A stretch of DNA of 64,000 nt, from NCBI RefSeq assembly GCF_021596945.1, contig NZ_CP063779.1:2640001-2704000 (forward strand). The letters are read 5' to 3'. Shown in pieces: positions 10,909-20,764 of the stretch; the first letter of the stretch is position 1, and each line of letters begins with the position of its first letter. The translations under genes and the position numbers were made by a program. The DNA is from Mongoliitalea daihaiensis. GTDB lineage: Bacteria > Bacteroidota > Bacteroidia > Cytophagales > Cyclobacteriaceae. The notes under the pieces were generated by a model, which worked only from the letters and a program-made list of their open reading frames with translations, searched no databases and was not told the DNA's origin.

Positions 10909-12456
10909 ATGATGAATACCCAAATGAGACTAAGACTTGGTGTCATCCTACTAATTTTCACAATGTTATTTTCTTGTGGTGATTTATTGGATAGACCTTT
11001 AGAAAATGAATTTATTGCAGAAGGTACTGACTACACGCAGTCAGAGAATATGATTTTAATGGTGTATGGAGCTTACGCACAGCTTTATGCTTTTCAATGG
11101 GAAACACATCCCATCATAGGTGTTCGTGGAGATGATGTCAATGCCGCTGGAGATCAATTTCCTTTGCAAGAAACAGATGCCTTCAGGTATGATCGGAATT
11201 TCTGGATGTATAATTCAGTTTGGCTTAACCTATATACAGATTTACTTCGTTGGCATGGTGCCATTGAAGAAATTCAAAAATATGAGGCAGCAGGAGCGCG
11301 GCCTGAACTAGCCCAGCAATATATCGCAGAAATCAAAGTCATGCAGGGTTTCCAACTGCTCCAATTAGCGAGGTTATGGGGTGATATTTTGATTCCTAAT
11401 CAATCTCAACCAAGTCATTTGTTTGATGTTCCTGTATCATCATTTGAGGAAGTAATGATGCATATTTCTATGAGTATGGATCAAGCCATTCCTTTATTGC
11501 CCAATGTAAGGCCCAATCAAAGGACGGATGTAAGGGGTGGAGTTACCAGAGCTGCCGCTCTAGCTGTTAAGGCCATGGCAAATCTTGAATTGAAGGATTA
11601 TTCCAAAGTTGCAGAGGCGACAGGAGAGATTATCTCTAGTAATTTATACACGTTGAAAAATGACTATTATCAACTGTTTAAAATTCCAGGGAAGTTGGAT
11701 AATGAATACATTCTTGAAGCTCAGTATTCAGACTTTGGCCAAGCCAGTGGAACCAACATTAGTTTCAACTTCTCTCCCTACGGACCTGCGAGTTGGACAC
11801 CTGCTGTTGCTGGTGCTGGTCAGGGTTGGGGTTTTTGGGAGCCTACACAAAAATACATTAAATTTATGTTGAGAAGGAATGAGCAGGTTAGGCTTGAAAC
11901 TTCTGTAATTTTCACACCGGCAGGTATCAATGCTATTCAGGAAGACCCTGAGTTTGCTGAGCTTCCAAGCTGGTTGTCCAACACTACGCGTGATGGGGAT
12001 AGATTCAATAATCACCCAAGATACCTTTATTTGAGTGGTAAATTTTATCTTCCTTCCGTACAGTTAACCCCTGGTAGATTTGGATTTGGGACCAACAATA
12101 ATTTCCAACTTATCAGGTATTCTGAAATACTTCTGATGCATGCTGAAGCTCTCACAAGCGGAGCAAGCAGTCCTGTAATGTCAGCAGTTGAGGCAGTCAA
12201 TCTGGTACGCCAAAGAGCAGGTATGAGTCCTTTGAGTTCAGTGGATCTTAATGCTGTCCTAGATGAAAAATATGCAGAATTTGGTACCGAATGGGGAATC
12301 CGATTTGCAGACCTTATGAGGCATGGGAGGTTTGATGAGTTAAATCATGATGGGAAAACTTTCAATGCTGATAGACATAGATTCATTCCTTATCCATTGG
12401 AGCAGCAGGATATACTTCCCCAAATCAGGGCAGCAGCAATTAGAAGAGACCAATAA
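10909..12456 (+). CDS. SusD/RagB-type surface glycan-binding lipoprotein
   Basis: A 515-residue lipoprotein with a lipobox at FSC23GD, acylated and placed on the outside of the outer membrane as the lid of the SusC transporter. The N-terminal SusD-like helical part (YAQLYAFQWETHP, DLLRWHGAIEEIQKYE) contains TPR-like helices. The C-terminal RagB/SusD region includes the usual IRYSEILLMHAEAL and NLVRQRAGMSPL blocks and ends near FIPYPLEQQDILPQIRA. The ATG lies one base after the susC stop, consistent with tight translational coupling. Confidence 0.95.
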   Translation: MMNTQMRLRLGVILLIFTMLFSCGDLLDRPLENEFIAEGTDYTQSENMILMVYGAYAQLYAFQWETHPIIGVRGDDVNAAGDQFPLQETDAFRYDRNFWMYNSVWLNLYTDLLRWHGAIEEIQKYEAAGARPELAQQYIAEIKVMQGFQLLQLARLWGDILIPNQSQPSHLFDVPVSSFEEVMMHISMSMDQAIPLLPNVRPNQRTDVRGGVTRAAALAVKAMANLELKDYSKVAEATGEIISSNLYTLKNDYYQLFKIPGKLDNEYILEAQYSDFGQASGTNISFNFSPYGPASWTPAVAGAGQGWGFWEPTQKYIKFMLRRNEQVRLETSVIFTPAGINAIQEDPEFAELPSWLSNTTRDGDRFNNHPRYLYLSGKFYLPSVQLTPGRFGFGTNNNFQLIRYSEILLMHAEALTSGASSPVMSAVEAVNLVRQRAGMSPLSSVDLNAVLDEKYAEFGTEWGIRFADLMRHGRFDELNHDGKTFNADRHRFIPYPLEQQDILPQIRAAAIRRDQ

Positions 12457-12475
12457 ATCATTAAATGTTTAGATT

Positions 12476-13561
12476 ATGAAAAAGATTAGTTTAATTATAA
12501 GTGTGGTGCTCTTGACGGTATTCGGATGTGAGCAGTCATACATTGATGAAATCCAACGAGTAGATCCAGGCCAAGATGTTTCTGCTCCTACCATTAACTT
12601 TAATTTTCCGTTAGATGGGACACAGATTAGGGTAGTAGAGGATGTCACTCCTATTACTATCAATCTTGAAGTGAATGATGATATCGAAATCAAGGAGGTT
12701 ATCTTATCATTGAATGGGCAAGAAATTGTTCGCTTTGATGAGTTCAGAGATTTTAGGAGAGCTATATTAGAGTTTACCTATGAGGAGCTTCCTAATGGTG
12801 AACATACGATCGAAGCAAGAGCAGTAGACATGTCTGATCGAGTTACTGTACAAGCAGTAAACTTTGAAAAGATTGAGCCTTACAGACCAATTTATGACAA
12901 TGAAATTTTCTATGCCCCCTTTGACGGTGACTTCACAGAGTTAGTGAGGATTAAGAGTCCTACCGTAAATGGTACAGGTTTGGGTTTTGCAGATGGGAAA
13001 GTAGGAAGAGCCTATCGTGGTTCAGCTAATGGCTTCCTAGTGTATCCTGCTGAGAACCTTACTAATCAGGAGTTTTCTGCTGTTTTTTGGTATAAAGTGA
13101 ACGGTGATCCAAATAGAGCAGGTTTATTAGTGATGAGTGCTCCAGATGCAGTCAATCCTGCCAATCCTAACTTTAGAGCCAAAGGCTTTCGATTATTTAG
13201 AGAGGCAGCGGGACCCAATCAACGATTTAAATTGAATGTTGGTAATGGAACTGGTGATAACTGGTTTGATGGTGGTGCAGCAGCCGATATTAATCCAGCA
13301 GATAATGAATGGTCACACATTGCAATCACTATTTCGCAGCAGATGTGCACAGTATATATTAATGGAGAAATTGTTTCCCGAGGCAATTATTCAGGGATAG
13401 ATTGGGAAAATTGTGATATCATTTCTGTAGGTTCTGGTGCTCCTCGATTTGTTGGGTGGGGACATAATTCCACACAAAGTTTGATGGATGAATTAAGGAT
13501 TTTTGATGCAGAGCTGACACAAGAACAAATACAGACTATTATGCAAAATGAAATGAATTAA
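12476..13561 (+). CDS. LamG/concanavalin-like surface lipoprotein
   Basis: A 361-residue lipoprotein (lipobox VFGC18). After a linker comes an Ig-like domain (about 35-135: PTINFNFPLDGTQI to HTIEARAVDMSDRV), then a LamG-type jelly-roll (about 145-355) with FSAVFWYKVNG, WSHIAITISQQMCTVYINGEIV and SLMDELRIFDAELTQEQI. It occupies the position of SusE/SusF-like surface glycan-binding proteins, 19 bases after susD. No catalytic residues are evident, so glycan binding is the likely role. The family is inferred by fold pattern only. Confidence 0.8.
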   Translation: MKKISLIISVVLLTVFGCEQSYIDEIQRVDPGQDVSAPTINFNFPLDGTQIRVVEDVTPITINLEVNDDIEIKEVILSLNGQEIVRFDEFRDFRRAILEFTYEELPNGEHTIEARAVDMSDRVTVQAVNFEKIEPYRPIYDNEIFYAPFDGDFTELVRIKSPTVNGTGLGFADGKVGRAYRGSANGFLVYPAENLTNQEFSAVFWYKVNGDPNRAGLLVMSAPDAVNPANPNFRAKGFRLFREAAGPNQRFKLNVGNGTGDNWFDGGAAADINPADNEWSHIAITISQQMCTVYINGEIVSRGNYSGIDWENCDIISVGSGAPRFVGWGHNSTQSLMDELRIFDAELTQEQIQTIMQNEMN

Positions 13562-13602
13562 ATCCGGGCGATTTTATTTAAAAAATAATGCCTTAAACAT
13601 TC

Positions 13603-15561
13603 ATGAAAGTTAAACGTCTAATTCATGTAGTTGGAATACTTCTTCTACTGGCTTGTCAAGAGTCAGTAGAAGAGTTTTCTAATTTTACCTTGATTTCTGC
13701 AAGAATCGGGGATCGTGAAATCCCTCTTGATCGTTCAGTTTTGGAAGGTGCTGATATCGACCGTACCATCTCCTTAGAGTTTTCCATGCCTTTGGATATA
13801 CAGTCTATCAGCGACAATGTAATACTGAAGGCAGAGGATGAGGATATTCCCTTTGATTTTAATCTATTTTCGGGGGGGAGATTACTTACTATTTCGCAAA
13901 AAACAGCGCTTAGAACAGGTACTCTTTACAATTTACAAATTCTGAGTGGTCTGAGAAGTGTAGGAGGAGGAAAATCAAGTGATTATTCCTTGTTTATTCA
14001 AACAAGTGCATCTCCTATTACTTTATCAAAAATCGAGTTTATAGGAGCAGATGTTCTTAATTCGGGAAGAATAACGAACGTTGCCTTATCTCCTGAAATA
14101 CTTCTTGAATTTTCTGAACCCATAGTTGAATCTTCGTTAACGAACGCTCTTTCTTTGGAAGGTTTCAACGGAGTCACTTGGCAATTAGAAAAGGTGGAAG
14201 ACCATGCTTATAAATTAAAGTTTGACGGGTTCTTGCATCACTATTCAAAGTATAGCTTGCTTATCAGTGATCAGGTAGTTGGGGAAAAAGGAGGTGATTT
14301 TTCAGGAAGGAATGTTTCATTTTATACTGGCCCCACTTCTTCGCCTGTAAAGCCCGTGTTAGATGATGAATCCTTACTTGATTTAATTCAGCGGCAAACC
14401 TTCAACTATTTTTGGGATTTTGGACATGAAAATTCAGGATTGGCTAGAGAAAGAAATACATCTGGCAATTTGGTAACAACGGGTGGTTCAGGATTTGGCG
14501 CCATGGCGATGATTGTAGGAGTTGAAAGAGGCTATATTACGCGGGAGGAAGCCGTAGAACGGTGGAGCAAAATGATTGGATTTTTGGAAAATGCGGATCG
14601 TTTTAGAGGAACTTGGCCTCATTGGTTGAATGGTAATACTGGTACTACCATACCTTTTAGCTCCTTAGATGATGGAGCAGATCTAGTTGAAACAGCGCTT
14701 TTGATGCAGGGACTATTGACTGTACGGAGTTATTTGTTGGCGGATGATTTGACGGAAAATAATTTAAGGATGCGAATACTTGACCTTTATGATGAGATTG
14801 AGTGGAGTTGGTTTACCCGTGGACAAAATGAACTGTATTGGCACTGGTCTCCAAATTCAAGTTGGGCTATGAATTTACGAATTCAAGGCTACAATGAAAG
14901 TCTCATCGCTTTTATCCTCGCAGCAGCTTCAAAAAATTTCCCTATTGCAAATGAAGTCTATACCAGAGGTTGGTCCCGAAACGGGGCTATGGTAAATGGC
15001 TCCACTTATTTTGGAATAAGATTGCCCTTGGGTAAGGAGATGGGAGGCCCCCTATTCTTTGCTCATTATTCTTTTCTTGGTGTCGATCCGCGCAATTTAT
15101 CCGATCAATTTGCCAATTATTGGGAACAAAATGTAAATCATACCAAAATCAATCGAGCCTATGTCATATCGAATCCTAGAGGTTTTGTTGGCTACAGTGA
15201 TAAAAATTGGGGACTTACTGCTAGTGATAATGAAAGTGGCTATTTAGCCCATTCTCCTACCAATGATAGAGGGGTCATTACTCCAACGGCAGCAATTTCA
15301 TCTATTCCTTACACCCCTGATGAATCTATGGATGCGATCAAGTTTTTTTATTATCAGCTAGGAGACAGACTTTGGGGCGAATATGGGTTTTATGATGCGT
15401 TCAATCTTACCGAAGACTGGTTCGCTCAAAGTTATTTGGCCATTGACCAAGGTCCAATAATTATCATGATAGAAAATCATCGGTCAGGTCTCATTTGGGA
15501 CCTCATGCAAAAAAACGAAATTTTCAAGCAAGGCTTGAATCAATTAAACTTTAAATACTAA
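13603..15561 (+). CDS. GH144-type (glycoamylase-domain) beta-1,2-glucanase with N-terminal Ig-like domains
   Basis: A 652-residue lipoprotein (lipobox LLAC18). Two bacterial Ig-like domains fill roughly residues 25-245. The catalytic alpha/alpha-barrel follows (about 260-650), with FNYFWDFGHENSGLARER, TGGSGFGAMAMIVGVERGYI, HWSPNSSWAMNLRIQGYNESL, FFAHYSFLGVDPR and GPIIIMIENHRSGLIWDL. This is the Pfam glycoamylase domain; characterised members from Chitinophaga and related bacteria are endo-beta-1,2-glucanases (GH144). The Ig spacer would hold the enzyme off the membrane surface. It is one of two such enzymes in the operon; this longer one may make the first cuts outside the cell. Confidence 0.85.
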   Translation: MKVKRLIHVVGILLLLACQESVEEFSNFTLISARIGDREIPLDRSVLEGADIDRTISLEFSMPLDIQSISDNVILKAEDEDIPFDFNLFSGGRLLTISQKTALRTGTLYNLQILSGLRSVGGGKSSDYSLFIQTSASPITLSKIEFIGADVLNSGRITNVALSPEILLEFSEPIVESSLTNALSLEGFNGVTWQLEKVEDHAYKLKFDGFLHHYSKYSLLISDQVVGEKGGDFSGRNVSFYTGPTSSPVKPVLDDESLLDLIQRQTFNYFWDFGHENSGLARERNTSGNLVTTGGSGFGAMAMIVGVERGYITREEAVERWSKMIGFLENADRFRGTWPHWLNGNTGTTIPFSSLDDGADLVETALLMQGLLTVRSYLLADDLTENNLRMRILDLYDEIEWSWFTRGQNELYWHWSPNSSWAMNLRIQGYNESLIAFILAAASKNFPIANEVYTRGWSRNGAMVNGSTYFGIRLPLGKEMGGPLFFAHYSFLGVDPRNLSDQFANYWEQNVNHTKINRAYVISNPRGFVGYSDKNWGLTASDNESGYLAHSPTNDRGVITPTAAISSIPYTPDESMDAIKFFYYQLGDRLWGEYGFYDAFNLTEDWFAQSYLAIDQGPIIIMIENHRSGLIWDLMQKNEIFKQGLNQLNFKY

Positions 15562-15564
15562 CCA

Positions 15565-16944
15565 ATGACTCGTATACTCTTGTATGTATTGTTGATAGCA
15601 AACCTTCTATTGATAGGTTGCGGAGATCCTAATAAATCTACTGGGGAACTATCAATTCCTGAAAAAATCAGCGAAGACTCTCTCTTTAATCTAGTTCAGT
15701 ACAGGACATTTCAATATTTCTGGGAGGGAGCCGAGCCCAATTCTGGTCTAGCTAGAGAGCGATATCATGTAGATGGAGAATATTCTCAAAATGATCAACA
15801 GGTCGTGACTTCTGGAGGAAGTGGTTTTGGAATTATGGCCTTGATTGTTGGGATGGAACGTGGGTATATAAGCCGAGTAGAAGGGCTTGAAAGAATGGAA
15901 CGGATTTTAGGATTTTTAGAATCTGCGGATAAATTTCATGGAGCATTTCCCCATTGGTGGTTTGGAGATACAGGCAAGGTTAAGCCATTTAGTTCAAATG
16001 ATGATGGGGGAGATTTGGTCGAAACATCATTTTTGATCCAAGGCTTACTTACATTTAGGCAATACATGTCCGAAAACTCTACAAGAGAATCTGATATTAT
16101 TTCCCGAATCAACTCGCTTTGGGAAGGTGTAGAGTATGATTTTTATAGAAATGGACAAGATGTTTTGTATTGGCATTGGAGTCCAAATCATGGTTGGAAA
16201 ATGAATTTTGCAGTCAAAGGATATGATGAGTGTCTAATCATGTATGTCCTTGGAGCTTCCTCTCCTACACATCCCATACCCGCTGAAACTTATCATAAAG
16301 GATGGGCGAAAAATGGAGAAATCAAAAATGATCCAACCCATGAAGCATATGGATATCATCTCAGTTTGAGGCATAATGGTAGTGAACAAAATGGAGGCCC
16401 CTTATTTTGGGCTCATTATTCCTACTTGGGTCTAAGTCCCAAAGGCTTGAAAGATAGGTACGCTGATTATTGGGAGCACAACACCAACCATACATTGATT
16501 AATAGAGCTTGGTGTATTGAAAATCCACTGGGTTTTGAGGGATATGGAGCGTATAGCTGGGGGTTGACATCTAGTTATTCTACCAATGGATACGCGGGGC
16601 ATGCACCCACAGAAACCCGGGACAGAGGAGTCATATCACCTACTGCGGCACTTTCGAGTATTCCATATACTCCAGAATATAGCAAAGAGGCCATGAGTTA
16701 TTGGTACCATGAATTAGGTGAGAAGGTATTCGGAAAGTACGGGTTTTATGATGCTTTTAGTGAGACAGAAGAGTGGTTTCCCCAACGATACCTTGCAATC
16801 GATCAAGGACCTATTGTCGTGATGATGGAAAATCATAGAACAGGTTTGTTGTGGGATTTATTTATGAGTGCACCTGAAATCAAAATCGGGTTAGAAAAAT
16901 TGGGATTTGAAAGTATTTATTTCAGCTCAGAGAGTAAAAATTAA
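15565..16944 (+). CDS. Second GH144-type beta-1,2-glucanase lipoprotein, without Ig domains
   Basis: A 459-residue lipoprotein (lipobox LIGC19), essentially only the glycoamylase/GH144 barrel. It repeats the motifs of its neighbour: TFQYFWEGAEPNSGLARER, TSGGSGFGIMALIVGMERGYI, HWSPNHGWKMNFAVKGYDE, FWAHYSYLGLSPK and GPIVVMMENHRTGLLWDL. It starts three bases after the preceding stop and overlaps the first candidate start of the GH3 gene. The pair looks like a tandem duplication that diverged, with domain loss or gain. Periplasmic or surface processing of oligosaccharides is plausible. Confidence 0.85.
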   Translation: MTRILLYVLLIANLLLIGCGDPNKSTGELSIPEKISEDSLFNLVQYRTFQYFWEGAEPNSGLARERYHVDGEYSQNDQQVVTSGGSGFGIMALIVGMERGYISRVEGLERMERILGFLESADKFHGAFPHWWFGDTGKVKPFSSNDDGGDLVETSFLIQGLLTFRQYMSENSTRESDIISRINSLWEGVEYDFYRNGQDVLYWHWSPNHGWKMNFAVKGYDECLIMYVLGASSPTHPIPAETYHKGWAKNGEIKNDPTHEAYGYHLSLRHNGSEQNGGPLFWAHYSYLGLSPKGLKDRYADYWEHNTNHTLINRAWCIENPLGFEGYGAYSWGLTSSYSTNGYAGHAPTETRDRGVISPTAALSSIPYTPEYSKEAMSYWYHELGEKVFGKYGFYDAFSETEEWFPQRYLAIDQGPIVVMMENHRTGLLWDLFMSAPEIKIGLEKLGFESIYFSSESKN

Positions 16945-16972
16945 GCTTCAGGTTAATTTAAAGCATTATAAT

Positions 16973-19270
16973 ATGATCAAATATGCATTAGTTGTACTCA
17001 TTTTACTTAGTGGGTTTAATTGTACACATAAGTCTGAAGTAAGGGATGGCGATAGAGAAGAGGTTTTTCGACATCGAGCAGATTCTATAATGGCTTTGAT
17101 GACATTAGACGAGAAAATAGGTCAATTGAACCTTCCTGCCGCAGGAGACATTACCACGGGACAAGCCAGCAATTCCAATGTTGCTGAAAAAATAAAAAAT
17201 GGACAGGTGGGTGGCCTTTTTAATTTGAAATCAGCTGAAAAAATCAGGGAAGTTCAGCGCCTTGCAGTTGAAGAAAGTCGGCTTGGAATTCCCCTTTTAT
17301 TTGGAATGGATGTAATTCATGGATATGAGACCATATTTCCAATTCCATTGGGCTTATCCAGTAGTTGGGATATGGATTTGATCAAAGAAACAGCTAGGAT
17401 TGCAGCCAATGAGGCAAGTGCTGATGGGATTAGCTGGACTTTTTCACCTATGACTGATATCTCCAGAGATCCTAGATGGGGGAGAGTTTCAGAAGGAAAT
17501 GGAGAAGATCCCTATCTTGCTTCACAGATAGCCAAAGCAATGGTGGAGGGTTATCAAGGGAATGATCTGAGTTTGGAAAATACCATAATGGCTTGTGTAA
17601 AGCATTTTGCCTTGTATGGAGCAGGAGAGGCTGGAAGGGATTATAATACGGTTGATATGAGTAAGATCCGAATGTATAATGAATACTTTCCTCCTTACAA
17701 AGCTGCAATCGATGCTGGGGTAGGTACAGTAATGACGGCATTCAATGAGGTGGATGGAATACCCGCAAGTGCTAATAGATGGTTGATGACACAAGTATTA
17801 CGAGAGGATTGGGGATTTGATGGCTTCGTAGTTACTGACTACACAGCTATTGAAGAAATGATTGACCACGGGATCGGAGATTTGGACCATGTGTCGGCAT
17901 TGGCTTTGAAAGCAGGAGTAGATATGGATATGGTAAGTGAAGGCTTCCTTACTACGTTAAAAAGCGCTCTTCAACAAGGGAAGATTTCAGAAAAAGATAT
18001 CGATGATGCCTGTAGAAGAATTCTAATAGCAAAATTAAAATTGGGATTGTTTGAGGATCCTTATCGATATGCGGATCCTGAAAGAGCAAAAAAGGAAGTT
18101 TTCAGCGATGATAACAGAAAAAGAGCAAGAGAAATTGCCTCTCAGACCTTTGTTTTGTTGAAAAACGACAATGGAACATTACCACTTAAGAAAGGTAGTA
18201 AAATTGCCTTAGTGGGTCCCATGGCAGACAATGCCGAAAACATGTCCGGAACATGGTCTGTTGCTGGCAACTTCGGCGAGTCCATTTCTTTAAGAAAAGG
18301 TCTTGAAAATGCCTTGGGAGATGGGGCTTTAATTTCCTATGCCAAAGGATCAAATGTGGTTGTCGACTCTCTGTTGGAGTCAAGAGTGAGTATTTTTGGA
18401 AAACCGACCTATAGGGATCCTAGATCAGAACAAATATTGATAGAGGAAGCTTTAGTAGCTGCCAAAGATGCCGATGTCATTATAGCAGCAGTAGGTGAAT
18501 CAGCTGAAATGAGTGGGGAGTCCTCCAGTCTGACAACTATAGAACTTCCTGAAAATCAAAGAAACTTACTAAAAGCTCTTCATAAGACAGGTAAACCTGT
18601 GATAGTAGTTCTTTTTACAGGAAGACCGATTGGTTTGGGATGGGAGAAGGAAAATATTCCAGCAATTTTAAATGTTTGGTTTGCTGGTTCAGAAGCAGGG
18701 GATGCTATTGCTGATGCCTTATTTGGAGAAGTAAACCCTTCCGGTAAATTAACGATGACATTTCCTCAAAATGTTGGTCAGATTCCTCTTTATTACAACC
18801 ATAAAAATACTGGGAGACCTCTTGCAGAAGGAAAGTGGTTTGAGAAATTCAGGTCCAATTATCTCGATGTGACTAATGAGCCACTGTATCCATTTGGATT
18901 TGGATTGAGTTATACTTCATTTCAGTATGGAGAAATGGAGTTTAATAAAGTGGAGCTGAAAGGAGATGATAAATTGTTAGTTAAAATTCCAGTGACCAAT
19001 ATAGGTCAATATAGTGGTCAAGAAGTTGTCCAGCTCTACATCAGAGATAAAGTTGCTAGTGTCACGAGGCCAGTCAAGGAGCTCAAAGGATTTCAGAAAA
19101 TCCAATTAGAGATAGGACAGACCAAGCTGGTTGAATTTGAAATCACCGTGAAGCATTTGAAGTTTTATGACTATGACTTAAATTATGTTTGGGAATCTGG
19201 TGATTTTGAAATTATGATAGGAGGTGATTCTCAACAAGTAAAATCCAAAACAATTAGCTGGAAAAATTAG
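16973..19270 (+). CDS. GH3 family beta-glucosidase lipoprotein
   Basis: A 765-residue enzyme starting at MIKYALVVLILLSGFNC, with the lipobox Cys17. An in-frame ATG at 16907 lies inside the preceding gene and would bury the signal peptide, so 16973 was chosen. The GH3 N-terminal barrel shows GIPLLFGMDVIHG, DPRWGRVSEGNGEDPYLAS, KHFALYGAGEAGRDYN and the nucleophile in GFVVTDYTAIEEM (Asp289). The C-terminal GH3 domain (about 395-640) and a fibronectin III-like domain (about 670-760) follow. The order matches BglX-like beta-glucosidases. With two GH144 enzymes it would release glucose from sophoro-oligosaccharides. Confidence 0.93.
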   Translation: MIKYALVVLILLSGFNCTHKSEVRDGDREEVFRHRADSIMALMTLDEKIGQLNLPAAGDITTGQASNSNVAEKIKNGQVGGLFNLKSAEKIREVQRLAVEESRLGIPLLFGMDVIHGYETIFPIPLGLSSSWDMDLIKETARIAANEASADGISWTFSPMTDISRDPRWGRVSEGNGEDPYLASQIAKAMVEGYQGNDLSLENTIMACVKHFALYGAGEAGRDYNTVDMSKIRMYNEYFPPYKAAIDAGVGTVMTAFNEVDGIPASANRWLMTQVLREDWGFDGFVVTDYTAIEEMIDHGIGDLDHVSALALKAGVDMDMVSEGFLTTLKSALQQGKISEKDIDDACRRILIAKLKLGLFEDPYRYADPERAKKEVFSDDNRKRAREIASQTFVLLKNDNGTLPLKKGSKIALVGPMADNAENMSGTWSVAGNFGESISLRKGLENALGDGALISYAKGSNVVVDSLLESRVSIFGKPTYRDPRSEQILIEEALVAAKDADVIIAAVGESAEMSGESSSLTTIELPENQRNLLKALHKTGKPVIVVLFTGRPIGLGWEKENIPAILNVWFAGSEAGDAIADALFGEVNPSGKLTMTFPQNVGQIPLYYNHKNTGRPLAEGKWFEKFRSNYLDVTNEPLYPFGFGLSYTSFQYGEMEFNKVELKGDDKLLVKIPVTNIGQYSGQEVVQLYIRDKVASVTRPVKELKGFQKIQLEIGQTKLVEFEITVKHLKFYDYDLNYVWESGDFEIMIGGDSQQVKSKTISWKN

Positions 19271-19276
19271 AAGACT

Positions 19277-20119
19277 ATGAAGAACTACATGTCGATCATC
19301 TTTGCTCTGATATTGATCGGGTATACCAATGCCTTAATGGCCCAATCTTACACAATTGCAAGCTATAATATAAGGTTTGATAATCCTGGAGACACAGGTA
19401 ATTTATGGAAAGATAGATTGCCCCATTTAGTTTCCTTGATCAATTTTCATGAGATAGCCATTTTTGGTACACAAGAAGGGCTGAATAATCAGCTTGAAGA
19501 TCTTGCACAAAATTTAGGGTATGCATTTATAGGAAGTGGCAGAGATGATGGTGGAAATACAGGGGAGCATAGTGCAATATTTTATGATCCCCTCACATTT
19601 AAATTACTTCAAAAGGGAGACTTTTGGTTATCTGAAACTCCAACTATTCCAAGCGTCGGTTGGGATGCTGCCATGAATAGAATTTGCTCTTTTGGTCAAT
19701 TTCAAACAGAGGAGGGGATCGTTTTTTGGGTATTCAATGCCCACTATGATCATGTTGGACAAAAAGCTAGAGAAGAAAGCAGTAAACTGATCATGGGAAA
19801 AATTAAAGAGCTTAATAGTAAGAACGATCCAGTTATTTTCATGGGAGATTTGAATGTGACACCTGATAACATAGCGTATAAGACCATCATTCAATCTGAT
19901 TTTTTAAAGGATAGTTATGAGCTGTCAGAGCAAGCGCCTCATGGGCCTATCGGTACGTTTAATGCCTTTAACTGGGACATGATGCCCGATAGAAGGATTG
20001 ATTATATTTTTGTCAGTGAGCAAATAGGTGTAACAAAATATGCTGTTTTGTCTGACAATTATGGAAAAAAATACCCCTCTGATCACTTTCCGGTTTTTGC
20101 AAGAATATGGTTCAAATAG
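19277..20119 (+). CDS. Secreted endonuclease/exonuclease/phosphatase (EEP) family hydrolase
   Basis: A 280-residue protein with a Sec signal peptide (cleavage near LMAQS). The EEP fold is marked by ASYNIRFDNPGD, the metal-binding Glu in IFGTQEG, NAHYDHVGQKAREESS, MGDLNVTPDN, RRIDYIFVS and the terminal SDHFPVFA. EEP enzymes cut phosphodiesters (DNA, phosphoinositides, sphingomyelin). It starts six bases after the GH3 gene and so belongs to the same operon. A phosphodiester-cleaving enzyme would make sense if the natural substrate is a phosphoglycerol- or phospho-substituted glucan; that is speculation. Confidence 0.88.
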   Translation: MKNYMSIIFALILIGYTNALMAQSYTIASYNIRFDNPGDTGNLWKDRLPHLVSLINFHEIAIFGTQEGLNNQLEDLAQNLGYAFIGSGRDDGGNTGEHSAIFYDPLTFKLLQKGDFWLSETPTIPSVGWDAAMNRICSFGQFQTEEGIVFWVFNAHYDHVGQKAREESSKLIMGKIKELNSKNDPVIFMGDLNVTPDNIAYKTIIQSDFLKDSYELSEQAPHGPIGTFNAFNWDMMPDRRIDYIFVSEQIGVTKYAVLSDNYGKKYPSDHFPVFARIWFK

Positions 20120-20253
20120 ACTCAATCAGGAGCCTTTAAATTTGCGTTAAGAGGATGAAGGGTTTGAATGAATCGGTACTAATTTTTGATGATGGAAATA
20201 TTGATTTTTTATAACTTAGCTGAGCAAGTAGGCTTTCTTACTCGATCAACTAA

Positions 20254-20661
20254 TCAATCCAAGAGCTCAAATACCCTCATAAACCTCGGCTGTTCGCTCA
20301 TCAGTATATCAAGTGCTAAGGTTTGTCTCTGACCATCTTTTGTGATGGAAAATCCTATTCGGCTTTGGGGAGGAAATGAAAACAAACAAGAAACACAAGA
20401 AAAATCAATAGAGACTACACAACTTTTACAAATTATCCATTTTTTAAGTCTATCGACTATTTCTGTTTCAGATAGATTAGAAGGTAAGCTCCCTAGAAAA
20501 GCATCTACAGGAATCCCTATCTTATCTTGGTCATCTAGTAACAAAGGATTACAAAAAGCTGTGTCTAAAGTGCATATCAAAGGATCATTGCGGTGAAACA
20601 ATTCGCAGGAACTTGTCAATAAAAAACAGAGTAAGAATAGTAGTTTGATTGGATTTTTCAT
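20254..20661 (-). CDS. Cys-rich lipoprotein of unknown function, paralogue B
   Basis: A 135-residue lipoprotein (lipobox TSSC19) closely related to the product of 4938-5342. Shared blocks are NDPL-CTLDTAFCNPL, the AFLG-LP-N-SE-EI segment, WIICKSCV-SIDFSCVSCL, SFPPQSRIGFSI and LAIDILMS/LALDILMS-QPRF. All six non-lipobox cysteines are conserved, which argues for a structural or metal-binding role. It converges with the glucan-locus operon and ends 134 bases after it. A clean REP pair lies about 100 bases upstream. No family was recognised. Confidence 0.75.
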   Translation of the reverse strand: MKNPIKLLFLLCFLLTSSCELFHRNDPLICTLDTAFCNPLLLDDQDKIGIPVDAFLGSLPSNLSETEIVDRLKKWIICKSCVVSIDFSCVSCLFSFPPQSRIGFSITKDGQRQTLALDILMSEQPRFMRVFELLD

Positions 20662-20764
20662 CTGTCAACAGTCTGATTATAGCTAGTACGCATGAAAAGC
20701 ATAATCCGCTACACCCCTGACCAAAAATCCCATAAATTCCCTACATGAATTACACAAATAAAGA

